A stretch of 64,000 bases of DNA from CAYFZR01 sp046760505 [NCBI: Candidatus Hydrothermarchaeota archaeon] (GCA_046760505.1 JBHIEG010000001.1:52023-116022), one strand, 5' to 3'; counted from the stretch's first letter, positions 29,341 through 41,163 are shown. Translations and numbers: made by a program. The notes: a model not told the origin generated them from the sequence alone.

Positions 29341-30361
29341 TATAACTGCCGATTATTGGAATCTCCTCACCACACTTACATTTTTTATCGATGAGATTGT
29401 ATTCCAAAACCCTGTATCCATATCTTTTTATCAATAGAGAATTACATCTCGGGCAATAAGTATTCTCAAATTTATGTCCTAAAACATTTCCCAAATAGGG
29501 AAAAAGTATCCCTTCTTTTTTTGCAGTTTCATACGCATGGATCAAAGTATCAAGGGATGTGGGAGGGTTTTCAAATTTATAGGCCGGAAAATACCTTGTA
29601 AAGTGAATGGGGGTATCTGGGCCCAAGTTCTTAAGGTGCTCATCAATAATCCACCTGATACATTCTTCATCATCGTTAACGTTAGATATTAGAAGATTAA
29701 TCATTTCGACATGGATATTCAACTCTTTAGCCCTTCTAGCATTTCTCCAGATTATATTAACATCAACACCTTTGCAATATTTCTTGTATACCTCATCGTT
29801 TCCCTTTATGTCTATGTTTATAGCGTTCAATCCGCTATCTTTAAGCATTTTAAGTGCATCTAACGTGAAGTATCCGTTTGAAACATAAGTATTGTACAAT
29901 CCAATCTCTTTGGAAAGTTTAAAACACTCTAGATTGAATTCATGTAGTAAGGTTGGCTCGTTTAAACTCACACACAAACCATTGTCATTTCTCTTAAAAG
30001 CCAGATCAACCACATCTTTGGGGGAGAAATATCTCAAATGGACTTTATCAGGTCTTGTTTTGCTTAGGTGCCAGTTTTGACACCATGGACAATCGAAGTT
30101 ACATGATACGGTAGAATAAGTAAGAGAAGTAGAACCCGGCCAAAAATGAAAGAATGGTTTTATCTCTATAGGTCTGCTTTCCAATGCACTTAATTTTCCG
30201 TAAACAGTTGTGTATAATCTTCCTTCAATATTTTTTCTGGTCTTACAGTAGCCTGTCTCTCCAGATGAAATCTTGCATCTTCGCTCGCAAAGATTGCAGA
30301 GGACTTTTTCTCCCAATTTTTTATACAGCATGGCTTCTCGAACTGGACTCTCCTTCAACAT
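29330..30361 (-). CDS. amrS: AmrS-like radical SAM protein (AmmeMemoRadiSam system)
   Basis: The 343-residue protein is related to pyruvate formate-lyase activating enzymes. It has an N-terminal Cys pair (CNLCERRCK) and GYCKTRKN. The radical SAM motif is CNFDCPWCQN near residue 87. Extra cysteines occur near the C-terminus (CPRCNSLL, CKCGEEI), which look like a zinc ribbon. AmmeMemoRadiSam proteins usually occur with MEMO1 and AMMECR1 genes. Neither is adjacent here. Confidence 0.85.
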   Translation of the reverse strand: MLKESPVREAMLYKKLGEKVLCNLCERRCKISSGETGYCKTRKNIEGRLYTTVYGKLSALESRPIEIKPFFHFWPGSTSLTYSTVSCNFDCPWCQNWHLSKTRPDKVHLRYFSPKDVVDLAFKRNDNGLCVSLNEPTLLHEFNLECFKLSKEIGLYNTYVSNGYFTLDALKMLKDSGLNAINIDIKGNDEVYKKYCKGVDVNIIWRNARRAKELNIHVEMINLLISNVNDDEECIRWIIDEHLKNLGPDTPIHFTRYFPAYKFENPPTSLDTLIHAYETAKKEGILFPYLGNVLGHKFENTYCPRCNSLLIKRYGYRVLEYNLIDKKCKCGEEIPIIGSYIKK

Positions 30362-30461
30362 ATAACCAAGGTACTCAGTTTACATATTAAAATTTAGATC
30401 AAAGTTAAGATAGTTTAGACAGTAATAATAAAATAAAAAAAATTAGAACAGAAGGGTATTC

Positions 30462-31157
30462 ATGTCTATCTGTAAAAACAAAAAGAGAAGATACTACAGG
30501 TTTAGAGCAGACAGATTTTATGGTGGTATAGCCACTGCTGATTGCATGGGATGCAACCTTGATTGTGCCTTCTGCTGGAGCTATTATACGAAAGAGAATC
30601 CTATGATGGGAAATTTTTATTCTTCAAAAGATGTCGCATTAAGATTAATTAAAATAGCAAAGAATAATGGATTTAGGTATGTAAGAATAAGCGGAAACGA
30701 GCCTACCTTATGCAGAGATCATCTATTGAATGTGATAAAAACAGTGGAAAGAAAAACAAATCTTACATTTATACTCGAAACCAATGGAATAGAATTGGGT
30801 AAAAACGAAGACTACATAGAAGATCTGAAGGAATTTAAAAATCTGCACGTAAGAGTCTCTTTCAAAGTAGGAAATCCAAATCACTTTGAAATTATAACAA
30901 ATAGACCAAAATCATGGTTCAATTACCAATTAAAAGCGATTGAATATTTATATAAGCACAAAGTTTCTTTTCATCCTGCTATAGTGAAAGAGTACCATGA
31001 TGAATATCTCATTAAAAGATTGGTTGATGTAGATTCTAATATAGCTAGAAATCTTGAGTTTGAGAGTTTAAAAATAACTGCACCAATTAAAAGAAGATTG
31101 TTAAGGAGGGGTTTGCTCAAAAACGGATCGATTCCTCTGAACTTGGAGGATTTTTAA
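30462..31157 (+). CDS. Radical SAM protein of unknown substrate
   Basis: The 231-residue protein has the cluster motif CMGCNLDCAFCWSY (about residues 28-41) and conserved ISGNEPTL, typical of short radical SAM enzymes with only the core barrel. No auxiliary-cluster domain is visible. It is divergent from the AmrS-like gene with about 100 nt between. Substrate unknown. Confidence 0.8.
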   Translation: MSICKNKKRRYYRFRADRFYGGIATADCMGCNLDCAFCWSYYTKENPMMGNFYSSKDVALRLIKIAKNNGFRYVRISGNEPTLCRDHLLNVIKTVERKTNLTFILETNGIELGKNEDYIEDLKEFKNLHVRVSFKVGNPNHFEIITNRPKSWFNYQLKAIEYLYKHKVSFHPAIVKEYHDEYLIKRLVDVDSNIARNLEFESLKITAPIKRRLLRRGLLKNGSIPLNLEDF

Positions 31158-31236
31158 TGTTCTTATCATCATAATAAAGAGAGTAAATCTAAAAAAATAA
31201 TTGAAAGATAAAAAGATTAACAGATTTCTGAGACCG

Positions 31237-31524
31237 TTACTCCTTCAGGACTTTAATTAGGTCGTCTACAGACATTGCAGGCATGGTTAGTGTTTGTATT
31301 GTCCCTCGGGCACCGAGTTCAACCGCGACCTTGATAGCAGTTTCGTTGTCAGGAGCTTCCAGTATGTTTACAAAGTCATATGGGCCGAAAACGGTGTATT
31401 GACTTAGTATTTTGACTCCCATTGCCTCAACTTCTTTGTTGACCTCTTTTATTCTTTCTGGATTCTTTTTTATGGTCTTTCTGCCCTCGTCCGTAAGCGT
31501 GGTCAGCATAACATATACCGGCAT
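31237..31524 (-). CDS. GYD-domain protein
   Basis: The 95-residue ferredoxin-like-fold protein has the pattern YTVFGPYDFVNILEAPDNETA typical of the GYD family (here PYD replaces GYD). Function in the family is unknown. The gene is monocistronic, with a good Shine-Dalgarno (GGGAGGTGAGG) before the ATG. Confidence 0.85.
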   Translation of the reverse strand: MPVYVMLTTLTDEGRKTIKKNPERIKEVNKEVEAMGVKILSQYTVFGPYDFVNILEAPDNETAIKVAVELGARGTIQTLTMPAMSVDDLIKVLKE

Positions 31525-31762
31525 ATCCTCACCTCCCTCTCGATCAACTTACACGAGCGATGTACACATTAAGCTACCTTATAAATGAGATAAAGTTTGC
31601 GGAGTATGAAGGTTATTTTCACATGAAACATAGCGGATCTCACTGGAATCTTCAACGATCTTCTCTTTATCCAAAAGTAGTAGACAGAAGTATCCAATAT
31701 GTTTTTGGAGATCAAACTCCTTTATATACTACTTATCTATCTCTGAAGTGGTCAGCGACCTT

Positions 31763-32965
31763 TTATTTATCGCCTCTCGATTTTCTTCTAATTTTGTTGA
31801 ATAGATTCGCCTGAAATCCATGAAATTTGAGCATGCCACTTATTTCTCTCTGATCGAATGCCTTTTCATCGAACGATACAGCCTCTTTTTCGTATAGGGC
31901 AAATGGAGATTCTTTTGAAACCACCCTTGCATTGCCTTTATGCAGTTTTATCTTTACCGTACCAGAACACCTTTTCTGAGTAAAGTCTATATATTCGTCC
32001 AGCCCCAACCTCAAAGGATCGTGCCACAGTCCATGGTATATCAACTCTCCATACAAGGAGTCCACATATTCTTTAAATCTGATTTCGTTCCTTGTTAAAA
32101 CCAAACTTTCTAGGCTTTTATGAGAGTTTAAAAGAGTCATAGCTGCGGGAGCTTCATAAATTTCCCTAGACTTTAGACCGAGAATTCTGTCCTCGATTAT
32201 GTCAATTCTTCCCACCCCGTGTGATCCTGCTATTTTATTTAGGTTCATTATCAACTCAAGAGGGGGCATCTTATTGTTATCTAGAGAAACAGGTTCTCCT
32301 TCTTCAAAATCGATTTCAATAACTTCGCCATCTTCAGGTGCATCTTTTACAGAAACCGTCATTTCAAATATATCCTCAGGAGGATCCAAAGAAGGATCTT
32401 CTAAAACTCCACCCTCAATCGATCGGCCCCAGAGATTTTCATCTATGCTGTAGGGTTTCTCATGCGTTACAGGAATTGGAATCCTCTTTTCTTTTGCATA
32501 TTCGATTTCTTCTTTTCTTGACATGTTTAGTTCTCTGATCGGCGCTATAACCTCAAAATCACTAGTTCCCCTTATTAAGGTCTCGAATCTGAATTGATCG
32601 TTGCCTTTGCCGGTACATCCATGGGCTATTGCTTTAGCGTTTAATTCTCTGGCTTTTTCTACCGCTTTTGTGGCGATTAACGGTCTTGCCAAGGCTGTAC
32701 TTAAAGGATAGCCTTCATAGATGGCATTCGCTTTGATAGCCCTAAATATGTAGTCCTCTGCGAATTCATCCTTTGCATCTATGGTGTAATGATCCGAAAC
32801 ACCAATTTTTTCAGCTCTTTCTTCAGCCTCTTTTATATCGTTTGCTGGCTGTCCAACGTCTACTGTAACAGTTACTACATCCATATTGTATTTTTCTTGG
32901 ATCAACCTAATGCAAACCGAGGTATCCAAGCCTCCGCTGTAGGTTAACACGCAGATATCCTTCAT
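31763..32965 (-). CDS. argG: Argininosuccinate synthase
   Basis: It condenses citrulline and aspartate with ATP in arginine synthesis. The ATP pyrophosphatase P-loop is YSGGLDTSV at residues 8-16, and [13 protein letters not shown] is conserved. The start at ATG 32965 gives 400 residues. It overlaps the carB stop (ATGA) and has a Shine-Dalgarno (GGTGGAGG), while ATG 32980 lies within carB without support. carB and argG thus form a coupled arginine operon. Confidence 0.95.
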   Translation of the reverse strand: MKDICVLTYSGGLDTSVCIRLIQEKYNMDVVTVTVDVGQPANDIKEAEERAEKIGVSDHYTIDAKDEFAEDYIFRAIKANAIYEGYPLSTALARPLIATKAVEKARELNAKAIAHGCTGKGNDQFRFETLIRGTSDFEVIAPIRELNMSRKEEIEYAKEKRIPIPVTHEKPYSIDENLWGRSIEGGVLEDPSLDPPEDIFEMTVSVKDAPEDGEVIEIDFEEGEPVSLDNNKMPPLELIMNLNKIAGSHGVGRIDIIEDRILGLKSREIYEAPAAMTLLNSHKSLESLVLTRNEIRFKEYVDSLYGELIYHGLWHDPLRLGLDEYIDFTQKRCSGTVKIKLHKGNARVVSKESPFALYEKEAVSFDEKAFDQREISGMLKFHGFQANLFNKIRRKSRGDK

Positions 32966-35900
32966 GCCTCCACCTTCCATTTCCCCCTATAATACTCGGA
33001 TAACGACCTTACACAGAGTTTGCCTTTTCTTACCTTCTTTATTGCCTCAACCGCTGCTCTTGCGCCTGCAAGAGTTGTTATGTAGGGTATACTTAGTTCT
33101 ACGCATGCCCTCCTTATCATAAATCCGTCTCGAGAGGGTTCCCTTCCAACGCTTGGGATGTTTATGACGAAATCTATCATATTTGACCTCATGTAATCGA
33201 GTATATTTGGAGTTCCCTCGCTTACCTTCTTCACGATTTCGGCTTTAACTCCATTTTCATTAAGAACTCTTGCTGTACCTCTGGTTGCCAATATTTTAAA
33301 TCCTAGATTGGACAATTCTTTTACTATGGGTACCATATTTAGTTGTTCTTCATCTTTTACGCTGATAAAGATAGTTTTGTTGAAAGAAGTGCTTACAGGT
33401 AGTTCCATAAAGGCGCCTAACTGAGCCTTAAAGAAGGCGTTTCCGAAAGCATAGTCGATTCCCATTACCTCGCCGGTAGACTTCATTTCTGGTCCCAGTA
33501 CGGGATCTACGCCAGAGAGTTTTGCAAACGAAAACACCGCTTCCTTAACTGCTACATGAGTTAGGTCGTGCTCGCTAGTATAACCGAGTTCTTTTAGGCT
33601 GCGTCCAATCATTACCTTTGTTGCCAATTTAGCCAAAGGAATACCGATAGCCTTGCTAACATAGGGAACTGTTCTGCTTGCCCTTGGGTTTGCCTCTAAA
33701 ACATAGACAACTCCATCCTTCACCGCATACTGTATGTTTATCAACCCTACTACTCCAAGTTCTAAGGCTATTCTCTTTGTGTAATCCTTAATTTTTTCAA
33801 CAATATCTTTTCCAAGCGTCTGTGGAGGTATAACGCATGCACTATCTCCAGAATGTACTCCAGCTTGCTCTATATGTTCCATTATGCCTCCAATGAAAAC
33901 GTCTTTTGAATCACAAACCGCATCAACGTCTACTTCTACAGCGTCTTGCAAAAATTTATCTACAAGGACCGGGTGCTCTGGGGAGACTTTTATCGCGTCT
34001 CTCATATATTTCTCAAGTTCGGTTTCATCTTGCACTATCTCCATGGCCCTTCCGCCCAATACGTATGAGGGTCTCACGAGCAAAGGATAGCCAATCTTCC
34101 TTGCAATATTCTTTGCTTCTTCTATTGAATGTGCGGTTCCGTAAGGAGCCTGAGGTATGCCCAACTTGTCTAGCAATTCTGTAAAGCGTTTTCTATCTTC
34201 TGCTCGATCTATGCTTTCAGGAGACGTTCCCAATATTTTAACACCGCATTTTGACAGAGGAACCGCTAGGTTTATGGATGTTTGACCGCCAAACTGAACC
34301 ATAACTCCTTCGGGCTTTTCTAACTCAATTACGTTCAAAACGTCTTCTAGCGTAAGAGGCTCAAAATATAACTTGTCAGATATGTCGAAATCAGTACTAA
34401 CTGTCTCAGGATTGTTGTTTATTATTATGGCCTCTATTCCCTCTTCTCTTAATGCTAAAACGGCATGTACGGTACAATAATCGAACTCTATTCCCTGACC
34501 TATTCTAATTGGTCCTGCACCGATTATGATTACCTTCCTATTTTTGGAGGGATTAACTTCGCATTCGCTCTCATATGAAGAATAGTAATAAGGTGTTTGC
34601 GCTCGAAATTCTGCTGCGCACGTATCCACCATCTTGTAGGTTGGGATAATGTTCAATTCTCTACGTAGATTTCGTATTTTAAACTCATTTGTCTTTAAGA
34701 GATGTGCTAACTGTCTATCAGAGAAACCCAACTTCTTTGCCTCAGTTAAAATCTTCTTATTTATGTTTTTTATCCCCTTCTCTTTGATTATTTTTTCCAT
34801 TCTCACTATGTTTGAGATTTTATGTATAAAGAATGGATCTATATTTGTTAATCTCGAAATTTCTTCTACCTCGAGTCCCTTCATCAATGCCTCCCTGATA
34901 TGAAAGAGAGTTGTATCAGTGGGAGAGGAAAGAATTTTTTTAAGAGATTCTTTATCACCAAAGGACTCCTCTGTTCCGTTTGCTTCCAAGCCAAATTTTC
35001 CGATATCTAGTGATCTAACTGCTTTCTGTAACGCCTCCTCAAAAGTTCTTCCAATCGCCATTACCTCTCCAGTTGACTTCATTTGTGTTTTTAGAGTCCT
35101 ATCTGCGTACGGAAACTTGTCGAAAGGCCATCGGGGTATCTTGATAACAACGTAGTCTAGTGTAGGTTCAAAACTAGCAAGAGTTTCGCCTGTAACCGCA
35201 TTTGGAATCTCATCTAAAGTCATGCCGATTGCAATCTTTGCTGCCACTCTTGCTATTGGATATCCCGTCGCTTTAGATGCTAGAGCACTGCTCCTGCTAA
35301 CCCTAGGATTAACTTCTATTACTCTGTATTCTCCTGTTTCTGGATGGACGGCAAATTGTATGTTGCAGCCTCCCTCCACGCCCAATGTTCTTATAATTCT
35401 CAGTGAGGCGCTTCTTAAGATTTGATGATCCTCATCTGATAAAGTCTGAGCAGGTGCTACCACTATGCTCTCTCCGGTATGGATTCCCATTGGATCTATG
35501 TTCTCCATGTTACATACGGTAATGCAGTTATTCGCTGAGTCGCGCATAACTTCGTACTCAAATTCTTTCCAGCCTAGAACCGCTTCTTCAATAAGAACTT
35601 GATTTATTCTGCTATACTCAATTCCGATTTTCACTATTTCTTCTAGTTCTTTCTGGTTATGGGCTATCCCCCCTCCGGTCCCTCCCAGTGTGTAAGAAGG
35701 GCGTATGATCAGGGGAAATCCGATTTCCTCTGCGATAATTTTGGCGTCTTCTAGATTATTTACGGCTTTACTTTTGGGAACAGGCTCACCAATGCGCTCC
35801 ATCGTCTTCTTGAACAAATCACGATTTTCACATGCTTTTATCGCCTCTATTGGTGTTCCAAGAGTTTCTACTCCGTACTTTTTTAATATTCCTCTCTCTG

Positions 35901-36207
35901 CAAGTTCTGATGCAATATTTAACCCGGTTTGTCCGCCAACAGTAGGTAAAATTCCATCTGGTCTTTCCTTTTCAATTATTTTCTCTAGAAACTCGGGTGT
36001 AAGAGGTTCAATGTACACTACATCTGCTATTTCAAGATCGGTCATGATTGTAGCAGGATTGCTGTTGACAAGTATCACCCTGACTCCTTCTTCTCTCAAT
36101 GATTTACATGCTTGTGAACCTGAATAATCAAATTCAGCCGCTTGTCCTATTATTATAGGACCTGATCCTATTACTAGCACGTTTTTTACTTCCTCTCTTT
36201 TTGGCAC
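32962..36207 (-). CDS. carB: Carbamoyl-phosphate synthase large subunit
   Basis: It makes carbamoyl phosphate for arginine and pyrimidines. The 1081-residue protein contains two homologous ATP-grasp halves, each beginning with a pre-ATP-grasp [11 protein letters not shown] or [15 protein letters not shown] motif (residues 11 and about 560). The C-terminal MGS-like regulatory domain starts near residue 940. It is full length. The small subunit gene carA is not in the window and must lie elsewhere. argG follows with a 4-nt overlap. Confidence 0.96.
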   Translation of the reverse strand: MPKREEVKNVLVIGSGPIIIGQAAEFDYSGSQACKSLREEGVRVILVNSNPATIMTDLEIADVVYIEPLTPEFLEKIIEKERPDGILPTVGGQTGLNIASELAERGILKKYGVETLGTPIEAIKACENRDLFKKTMERIGEPVPKSKAVNNLEDAKIIAEEIGFPLIIRPSYTLGGTGGGIAHNQKELEEIVKIGIEYSRINQVLIEEAVLGWKEFEYEVMRDSANNCITVCNMENIDPMGIHTGESIVVAPAQTLSDEDHQILRSASLRIIRTLGVEGGCNIQFAVHPETGEYRVIEVNPRVSRSSALASKATGYPIARVAAKIAIGMTLDEIPNAVTGETLASFEPTLDYVVIKIPRWPFDKFPYADRTLKTQMKSTGEVMAIGRTFEEALQKAVRSLDIGKFGLEANGTEESFGDKESLKKILSSPTDTTLFHIREALMKGLEVEEISRLTNIDPFFIHKISNIVRMEKIIKEKGIKNINKKILTEAKKLGFSDRQLAHLLKTNEFKIRNLRRELNIIPTYKMVDTCAAEFRAQTPYYYSSYESECEVNPSKNRKVIIIGAGPIRIGQGIEFDYCTVHAVLALREEGIEAIIINNNPETVSTDFDISDKLYFEPLTLEDVLNVIELEKPEGVMVQFGGQTSINLAVPLSKCGVKILGTSPESIDRAEDRKRFTELLDKLGIPQAPYGTAHSIEEAKNIARKIGYPLLVRPSYVLGGRAMEIVQDETELEKYMRDAIKVSPEHPVLVDKFLQDAVEVDVDAVCDSKDVFIGGIMEHIEQAGVHSGDSACVIPPQTLGKDIVEKIKDYTKRIALELGVVGLINIQYAVKDGVVYVLEANPRASRTVPYVSKAIGIPLAKLATKVMIGRSLKELGYTSEHDLTHVAVKEAVFSFAKLSGVDPVLGPEMKSTGEVMGIDYAFGNAFFKAQLGAFMELPVSTSFNKTIFISVKDEEQLNMVPIVKELSNLGFKILATRGTARVLNENGVKAEIVKKVSEGTPNILDYMRSNMIDFVINIPSVGREPSRDGFMIRRACVELSIPYITTLAGARAAVEAIKKVRKGKLCVRSLSEYYRGKWKVEA

Positions 36208-36231
36208 CTCATTTCCCCCAAGATATAAAGG

Positions 36232-37275
36232 TTAAAAGTTGTTTTTTCCGAGTATTTCTCTTAGCCTTTTGTCATTAAATCTTACGCTCATAGTTGGAGT
36301 GCTCAATTTTAACCCTGATACAACGATTGTAACCCTAACCTTGTCCCCGAATTCTGGATCCAATTGAGCCCCCCAGATAATATGTGCACCCTTAGAGAGT
36401 TTCTTCGAAACTTCATTGACAATTCTCCCTGTTTCCTCCATTTTTAGGTCATATCCTCCTACTATGTTTATTAATGCTCCTTTGGCGCCGTTAATATCTA
36501 TTTCCAACAGAGGACTATTTAAAGCTTCAGAGGCTGCGATGATTGCTCTGTTTGGACCTTCCCCCTCGCCTATTCCTATCATTCCGATATTTTTTCCTCC
36601 AATAATCGTTTTGAAATCCGCGAAGTCAAGATTAACGAGGCCTGGCTTGGTTATTGATTCAACGATGCCCTTCAATGTGGTTACGAGAATTTCATCAGCG
36701 AGTTTATAGGCAGAAGCAGATGTAGAACTTGAGGTTAACTCAAGCAATTTCTGGTTGGGTATAACTATTACAGAATCAACGATATTTTTCAATCTATTTA
36801 ATCCTATATGCGCGTTTCTCATCCTCGAAGGACCTTCAGATTTAAGTGGTAGCGTTATCATTAATATAGTTAGTGCACCGGAATTTTTGGTTATTTCCGC
36901 TATTACTGGCGTAGATCCCGTTCCTGTCCCTCCCCCCAACCCGCATGTTATGAATGCCAAATCAACTCCCTTTACCGTATCTCTTATGATTGGTGCATCT
37001 TCTCTTGCTGCAGAGTCTCCGAGTTCGAGAATACTGCCTGTTCCTAAACCCCTAGTAATGGACTTACCGATCAGTATTTTATGGTGGGCTTTAGCATTTA
37101 AGAGAGCCTGCGCATCGGTGTTTATGACAATGGTCTCCGCTCCCTCTATCCCGGCCTCCATTAATCTCGAAACAACCTTACAGCCCGCTCCTCCTATGCC
37201 AATGATTTTTATATTCGGTCTTGATTCAATGATTATTCTCTTCAATTCGTCATCAGTCTTATCCTCTTTGGACAT
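36232..37275 (-). CDS. ftsZ: Cell division GTPase FtsZ
   Basis: This tubulin-like GTPase of 347 residues assembles the division ring. The nucleotide-binding IGGAGCKVV is near residue 26. The tubulin signature GGGTGTGSTPV is near 112, where bacterial FtsZ usually has GAAPV. T7-loop residues NLDFADFKTI are near 218. No long C-terminal tail is present. The stop is 24 nt before carB. Confidence 0.95.
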   Translation of the reverse strand: MSKEDKTDDELKRIIIESRPNIKIIGIGGAGCKVVSRLMEAGIEGAETIVINTDAQALLNAKAHHKILIGKSITRGLGTGSILELGDSAAREDAPIIRDTVKGVDLAFITCGLGGGTGTGSTPVIAEITKNSGALTILMITLPLKSEGPSRMRNAHIGLNRLKNIVDSVIVIPNQKLLELTSSSTSASAYKLADEILVTTLKGIVESITKPGLVNLDFADFKTIIGGKNIGMIGIGEGEGPNRAIIAASEALNSPLLEIDINGAKGALINIVGGYDLKMEETGRIVNEVSKKLSKGAHIIWGAQLDPEFGDKVRVTIVVSGLKLSTPTMSVRFNDKRLREILGKNNF

Positions 37276-37367
37276 AGAAGACCCTCTGGCAATCTATTAA
37301 AAATTAGAATTAATCTTATTTTAGTTTAGTGATCAAAAAGAAAAACTGAGGAGTTGAGAAAGTTAAC

Positions 37368-37799
37368 TCAGTATCGTCTTCTCTCTCCTCTACTAAAATC
37401 TTTCCTAAAATAGCCTCTTCTACGATAACCCGTCTCGTACGTCTTGTTAGAAATATTTTTTTCGGTATTTATTTCTCCTAACTCTATATCCTCTCTTTTT
37501 TCCATCGAACCATACTTGCCTATGTTGAGTCTCATGTTCCCCCTGATTAAAGATACGTACCCATTATCTATGGCTATTATGTCTCCTTCGTTTACCTCGT
37601 CAATCTGGTTTCCCCATAGGGTCATGACGACAGTAGCGGTTTCATCGCCAACGAGAACCTCTGCAAGAGTCTTTGTTTCACCAGATCTTGTTGTTATGGT
37701 CCTCTTTTCTGGTTCTTCTAAGACCTTCACTATCAAATTAGCTCTCCTACTGGTAGGAGAGAGGTCTTCAACCTTAATCATCTCTTGGTCTCTCACCAT
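37368..37799 (-). CDS. Single-stranded DNA-binding OB-fold protein (SSB/SOSS-B-like)
   Basis: The protein has 143 residues from ATG 37799. One OB fold covers residues about 5-100 (KVLEEPEKR, LVGDETATVVMTLWG, GDIIAIDNGYV). An Arg/Gly/Tyr-rich tail ending RGERRRY follows, like the flexible tail of crenarchaeal SSB. It probably binds ssDNA or RNA. GTG 37805 is an alternative start. It lies 9 nt downstream of the HdrC-like gene. Confidence 0.82.
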   Translation of the reverse strand: MVRDQEMIKVEDLSPTSRRANLIVKVLEEPEKRTITTRSGETKTLAEVLVGDETATVVMTLWGNQIDEVNEGDIIAIDNGYVSLIRGNMRLNIGKYGSMEKREDIELGEINTEKNISNKTYETGYRRRGYFRKDFSRGERRRY

Positions 37800-37808
37800 C
37801 ACCACATC

Positions 37809-38222
37809 TCATATTTGATCTGTTTCGGAACAGTCTTCTGAAGTATAAGTATCCCATCTATTTAAATCTTTGCAGGGTTTCACCGAGGCACGCTGTAAAT
37901 CTTCTATTACGCTTCGAATCGGAAGTTTTTGTGGACAAACAATTTGGCAAAGGCCCTTACAATTACCACACATCAATGCAACTTCCTTAGCAGGCATTCT
38001 TTCGGATCCTATCCTAACAGGATAATTTGGATCATTAATGCGAGCAGCAATCATAAAATGAGTTGGTTCTATGCGGAGTGGGCATTTTTGCATACATATC
38101 CTACATTGCCAGCAGATCATAGTTTCAGGGTGCGGGCCTTGGTATGCCCTAACGAAGTAGTATGCAAACAATGCAATGATAATTGAAAAGGAGATCAACT
38201 GGAGTATGATAATAAGGTTCAT
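37809..38222 (-). CDS. Membrane-anchored HdrC-like two-[4Fe-4S] protein
   Basis: The 137-residue protein has one N-terminal transmembrane helix (residues 4-25). Two cysteine sets follow: CWQCRICMQKCP near 36 and CGNCKGLCQIVCP near 84. This fits a ferredoxin-type domain resembling HdrC/GlpC, held at the membrane. The second set spacing (C-x2-C-x3-C-x3-C) is irregular. It could pass electrons to or from a membrane carrier. No partner oxidoreductase is adjacent, so the role is open. Confidence 0.75.
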   Translation of the reverse strand: MNLIIILQLISFSIIIALFAYYFVRAYQGPHPETMICWQCRICMQKCPLRIEPTHFMIAARINDPNYPVRIGSERMPAKEVALMCGNCKGLCQIVCPQKLPIRSVIEDLQRASVKPCKDLNRWDTYTSEDCSETDQI

Positions 38223-38308
38223 ATTCTAGTTCCATCGATACTTCTTCTTAAAAATTCCGTGTGAACATATATATTCCTTCATCCTCTAATAATATAGGAG
38301 GCTCTTCA

Positions 38309-38935
38309 ATGATATGTAAGACATGTGGTACCAGTTTAAAAGAGAAATGGCGATACTGTCCAAACTGTGGAAAAGCCGTGAAAGACGTCGAAGAATTCCT
38401 ATCCCTCGAGGAGTTAATTGATAGGATAAAAAGAGAGATAGGAGATATAACCAAAGATTTTGCAAAGGAGATTCAAATCCTTGATTTTAAGGACCTTACC
38501 GAGTCAATTATAAAGGGCGGAGGCTTCAGTATCAGAATTTCAAAAGAAGGAGATAAATCCCCTGAAATAGACATAAAGACTTTTGGTGATCTCGAGGAAG
38601 AGATAAAAGAGATGATAACAAATATCCTGAACATTGACACGAAAAGTAAAATAGAAATCAGAAACCCAGACAAAAAAAAGTTCAGAACCACACCAGAAAA
38701 GGTAGAAGAGCCTGAGATAACCTTTAATAGTGATGGGGTTTACGATATCGTGACACTTGATTTACCTGATGTGAAAGATATTAGCCAAATCGACATTGAA
38801 AAGTTTGAGGAGTCCATTGAAGTGAGGGCGTTTACCGATAATAAATGTTACATCAAGATAATACGCATTCCTAAAGGTACTTCCATCGTAAAAACAGAAT
38901 TTAGCATGGGAAAACTAAAGTTAACCCTCAAATAG
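38309..38935 (+). CDS. Zinc-ribbon protein with C-terminal alpha-crystallin-like domain
   Basis: The 208-residue protein starts at ATG 38309 behind AGGAGG. The frame from 38261 has no ribosome-binding site. A zinc ribbon CKTCG...CPNCG covers residues 3-24. A charged linker follows. Residues about 135-208 resemble an alpha-crystallin/CS beta sandwich (DIVTLDLPDVKDI, SIEVRAF, GTSIVKTEFSMGKLKLTL). The gene directly precedes a cdc48 copy by 9 nt, just as hsp20 precedes copy 1, implying a substrate-targeting chaperone. This is inference from context. Confidence 0.78.
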   Translation: MICKTCGTSLKEKWRYCPNCGKAVKDVEEFLSLEELIDRIKREIGDITKDFAKEIQILDFKDLTESIIKGGGFSIRISKEGDKSPEIDIKTFGDLEEEIKEMITNILNIDTKSKIEIRNPDKKKFRTTPEKVEEPEITFNSDGVYDIVTLDLPDVKDISQIDIEKFEESIEVRAFTDNKCYIKIIRIPKGTSIVKTEFSMGKLKLTLK

Positions 38936-38944
38936 GTGGGTTGA

Positions 38945-41131
38945 ATGAAGCAGATAGAGTTAAGAGTCGCAGAGTCAATGCCCCAAGATGTTGGTAAAGG
39001 TATAGTTAGGATAGATGGAAAAAGTCTAGCGGAATTAGGACTTGTTGCAGGAGATATCGTCGAGATAAGAGGAGAAAAAATAGGAGTGGCAATAGTAAAC
39101 CAAGGGTATCCTATGGATGAAGGTCTGGGCATTGTGAGGATGGATGGAGTGGTAAGATACAATGCAGGAGCCAACATAGGAGGGAAGGTGAAGGTAAGGA
39201 AAGCACAAGTAAAAAACGCCCGAAGAATAAGGTTAAGCCCCATTCAACCCGTTAGATTTAGATCAGATTTCCAAGAATACGTCAGAAGAAGAATTATAAA
39301 AAAACCGCTGATCAGAGGAAATAGGATAGATGTTCCTGTTTTTAATACCGCTTTATCTCTAATAGTAACGAGTACAGACCCGAGCGGTTCGGTATTAGTA
39401 ACCGAGGAAACCCAGATTAATATCAGCGATCGTCCGATAAAGGACATACTAGATATTCCAGCCGTAACATATGAGGACATAGGTGGGCTGAAAGAGGAAA
39501 TCCAGAAAGTTAGAGAGATGATCGAGCTTCCACTAAGGCACCCTCAGGTATTCGAGAAACTGGGTATCAAACCCCCAAAGGGCGTTCTTCTCCATGGACC
39601 GCCGGGAACCGGAAAAACATTACTTGCAAGAGCAGTAGCCCACGAAAGTAACGCCCATATTATAATGTTAAATGCTCCTGAAATTATGGGAAAATATTAT
39701 GGAGAAAGCGAAGAAAGGCTCAGAGAAATATTCAAACAAGGGCATGAGAATGCTCCAAGTATAATATTCATAGATGAAATAGATGCAATAGCGCCCAAAA
39801 GGGAAGAGGTTACTGGAGAAGTGGAGAAGAGAGTAGTAGCACAATTACTTTCTTTAATGGACGGTTTAAAAGAGAGAGAGAAAGTAATAGTTGTTGCCGC
39901 TACAAATAGGCCAAACGCTCTCGATCCTGCGCTCAGAAGGCCTGGAAGATTTGATAGAGAGATAGAGATAGGTATTCCAGATAGAGATGCAAGATTTGAG
40001 ATACTGCAGATCCATACAAGGAACATGCCTTTAGAAGACGTGGATCTGGAAGAGTTAGCAAATTCAACCCATGGTTTTGTGGGTGCAGACATAGCCGCTT
40101 TATGCAGAGAGGCTGCAATGAGTGCCTTGAGAAAAGTTTTGCCAGAAATAGATCTTGAAGCCCATGAAATCTCACCAGATACATTGGAAAAATTGGTAGT
40201 GCGTAGAGAAGACTTCAAAGCAGCCTTAAAAGACGTTGGCCCCTCTGCACTCAGAGAAGTCTACGTTGAAATTCCGAATGTAAGGTGGTCAGATATTGGG
40301 GGGTTGGAAGAAGTCAAGAAGGAGTTAAAAAAGGCGATAGAATGGCCTCTCAAGTATCCAGATGAGTTTGAAGAACTAGGTATCAAACCGCCTCATGGTA
40401 TATTACTCTACGGTCCTCCAGGAACCGGCAAGACCATGCTTGCAAAGGCTATAGCCACTGAGGCTCAGGCCAACTTCATAAGTATAAAAGGGCCCGAACT
40501 ACTAAGTAAATGGGTTGGAGAAAGTGAAAAGGCAGTTAGAGAGGTATTCAAAAAAGCCAGACAAACTGCCCCCTGTATAATCTTCTTTGACGAGGTAGAC
40601 TCGATAGTTCCTAGAAGAGGGACTGGTATAGGAGATTCAAGAGTTACTGAAAGAATAATAAGCCAGATACTAACGGAGTTAGATGGTATTGAAGAACTAA
40701 CAGATGTAGTGGTAATTGCCGCGACGAATAGACCTGACATAATCGATCCTGCCCTGTTCAGACCAGGAAGATTTGATAAAATAATTTACGTACCAGAACC
40801 TGATCAGAGAGCAAGATTAGAAATATTCAGGGTGCATACAAAGAATATGCCTCTGGGAGATGACGTGGATATTGAGTGGTTAGCAGGCGTTACCGAAGGA
40901 TACACCGGAGCAGACATAGCTGCTCTTTGTCAAGAGGCAGCTATGATAGCGCTTGAAGAAATCATGGGAAAAGACGTTAAAAGGATTGAGATGAGGCACT
41001 TTGATGAGGCACTGAAATCAGTAAAACCATCTTTGTCAAAAGAAGTCATATTTCAATACGAGAAATTTACAAAGGAAAGAGAGAAGAGAGGCACGATATT
41101 GGACGAAGATTTCAGGGTTTCTTACTTGTAA
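38945..41131 (+). CDS. cdc48: AAA+ unfoldase Cdc48/VAT, copy 2
   Basis: The 728-residue protein has an N-domain to about residue 180 and two AAA modules, each with GPPGTGKT and a DEID/DEVD Walker B. It is clearly related to copy 1 but differs throughout, especially the N-domain loops and the C-terminus, which ends Ser-Tyr-Leu. The duplication is therefore old rather than recent. The upstream zinc-ribbon/alpha-crystallin gene is co-transcribed. It probably acts on a different substrate set from copy 1. Confidence 0.95.
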   Translation: MKQIELRVAESMPQDVGKGIVRIDGKSLAELGLVAGDIVEIRGEKIGVAIVNQGYPMDEGLGIVRMDGVVRYNAGANIGGKVKVRKAQVKNARRIRLSPIQPVRFRSDFQEYVRRRIIKKPLIRGNRIDVPVFNTALSLIVTSTDPSGSVLVTEETQINISDRPIKDILDIPAVTYEDIGGLKEEIQKVREMIELPLRHPQVFEKLGIKPPKGVLLHGPPGTGKTLLARAVAHESNAHIIMLNAPEIMGKYYGESEERLREIFKQGHENAPSIIFIDEIDAIAPKREEVTGEVEKRVVAQLLSLMDGLKEREKVIVVAATNRPNALDPALRRPGRFDREIEIGIPDRDARFEILQIHTRNMPLEDVDLEELANSTHGFVGADIAALCREAAMSALRKVLPEIDLEAHEISPDTLEKLVVRREDFKAALKDVGPSALREVYVEIPNVRWSDIGGLEEVKKELKKAIEWPLKYPDEFEELGIKPPHGILLYGPPGTGKTMLAKAIATEAQANFISIKGPELLSKWVGESEKAVREVFKKARQTAPCIIFFDEVDSIVPRRGTGIGDSRVTERIISQILTELDGIEELTDVVVIAATNRPDIIDPALFRPGRFDKIIYVPEPDQRARLEIFRVHTKNMPLGDDVDIEWLAGVTEGYTGADIAALCQEAAMIALEEIMGKDVKRIEMRHFDEALKSVKPSLSKEVIFQYEKFTKEREKRGTILDEDFRVSYL

Positions 41132-41163
41132 AATTTTTTATTAAAACATCAGATATTTTTTTG
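41130..41163 (+). terminator. T-rich terminator after cdc48 copy 2
   Basis: AAATTTTTTATT right after the stop and TATTTTTTTG at 41153-41163 fit an oligo-T terminator for the 38309-41131 operon. Confidence 0.45.

Noticed and set aside
31560-31814. An 84-codon plus-strand frame between the GYD gene and argG
   Set aside because: Its end is antisense to the argG 3' end, it has no Shine-Dalgarno, and the encoded sequence resembles no family.
35705-36127. A 140-codon frame antisense to carB
   Set aside because: carB is full length with clear motifs here, so this is a shadow.
36755-37300. A 181-codon frame antisense to ftsZ
   Set aside because: It mirrors the codon usage of the strongly supported ftsZ gene and has no recognisable domains.
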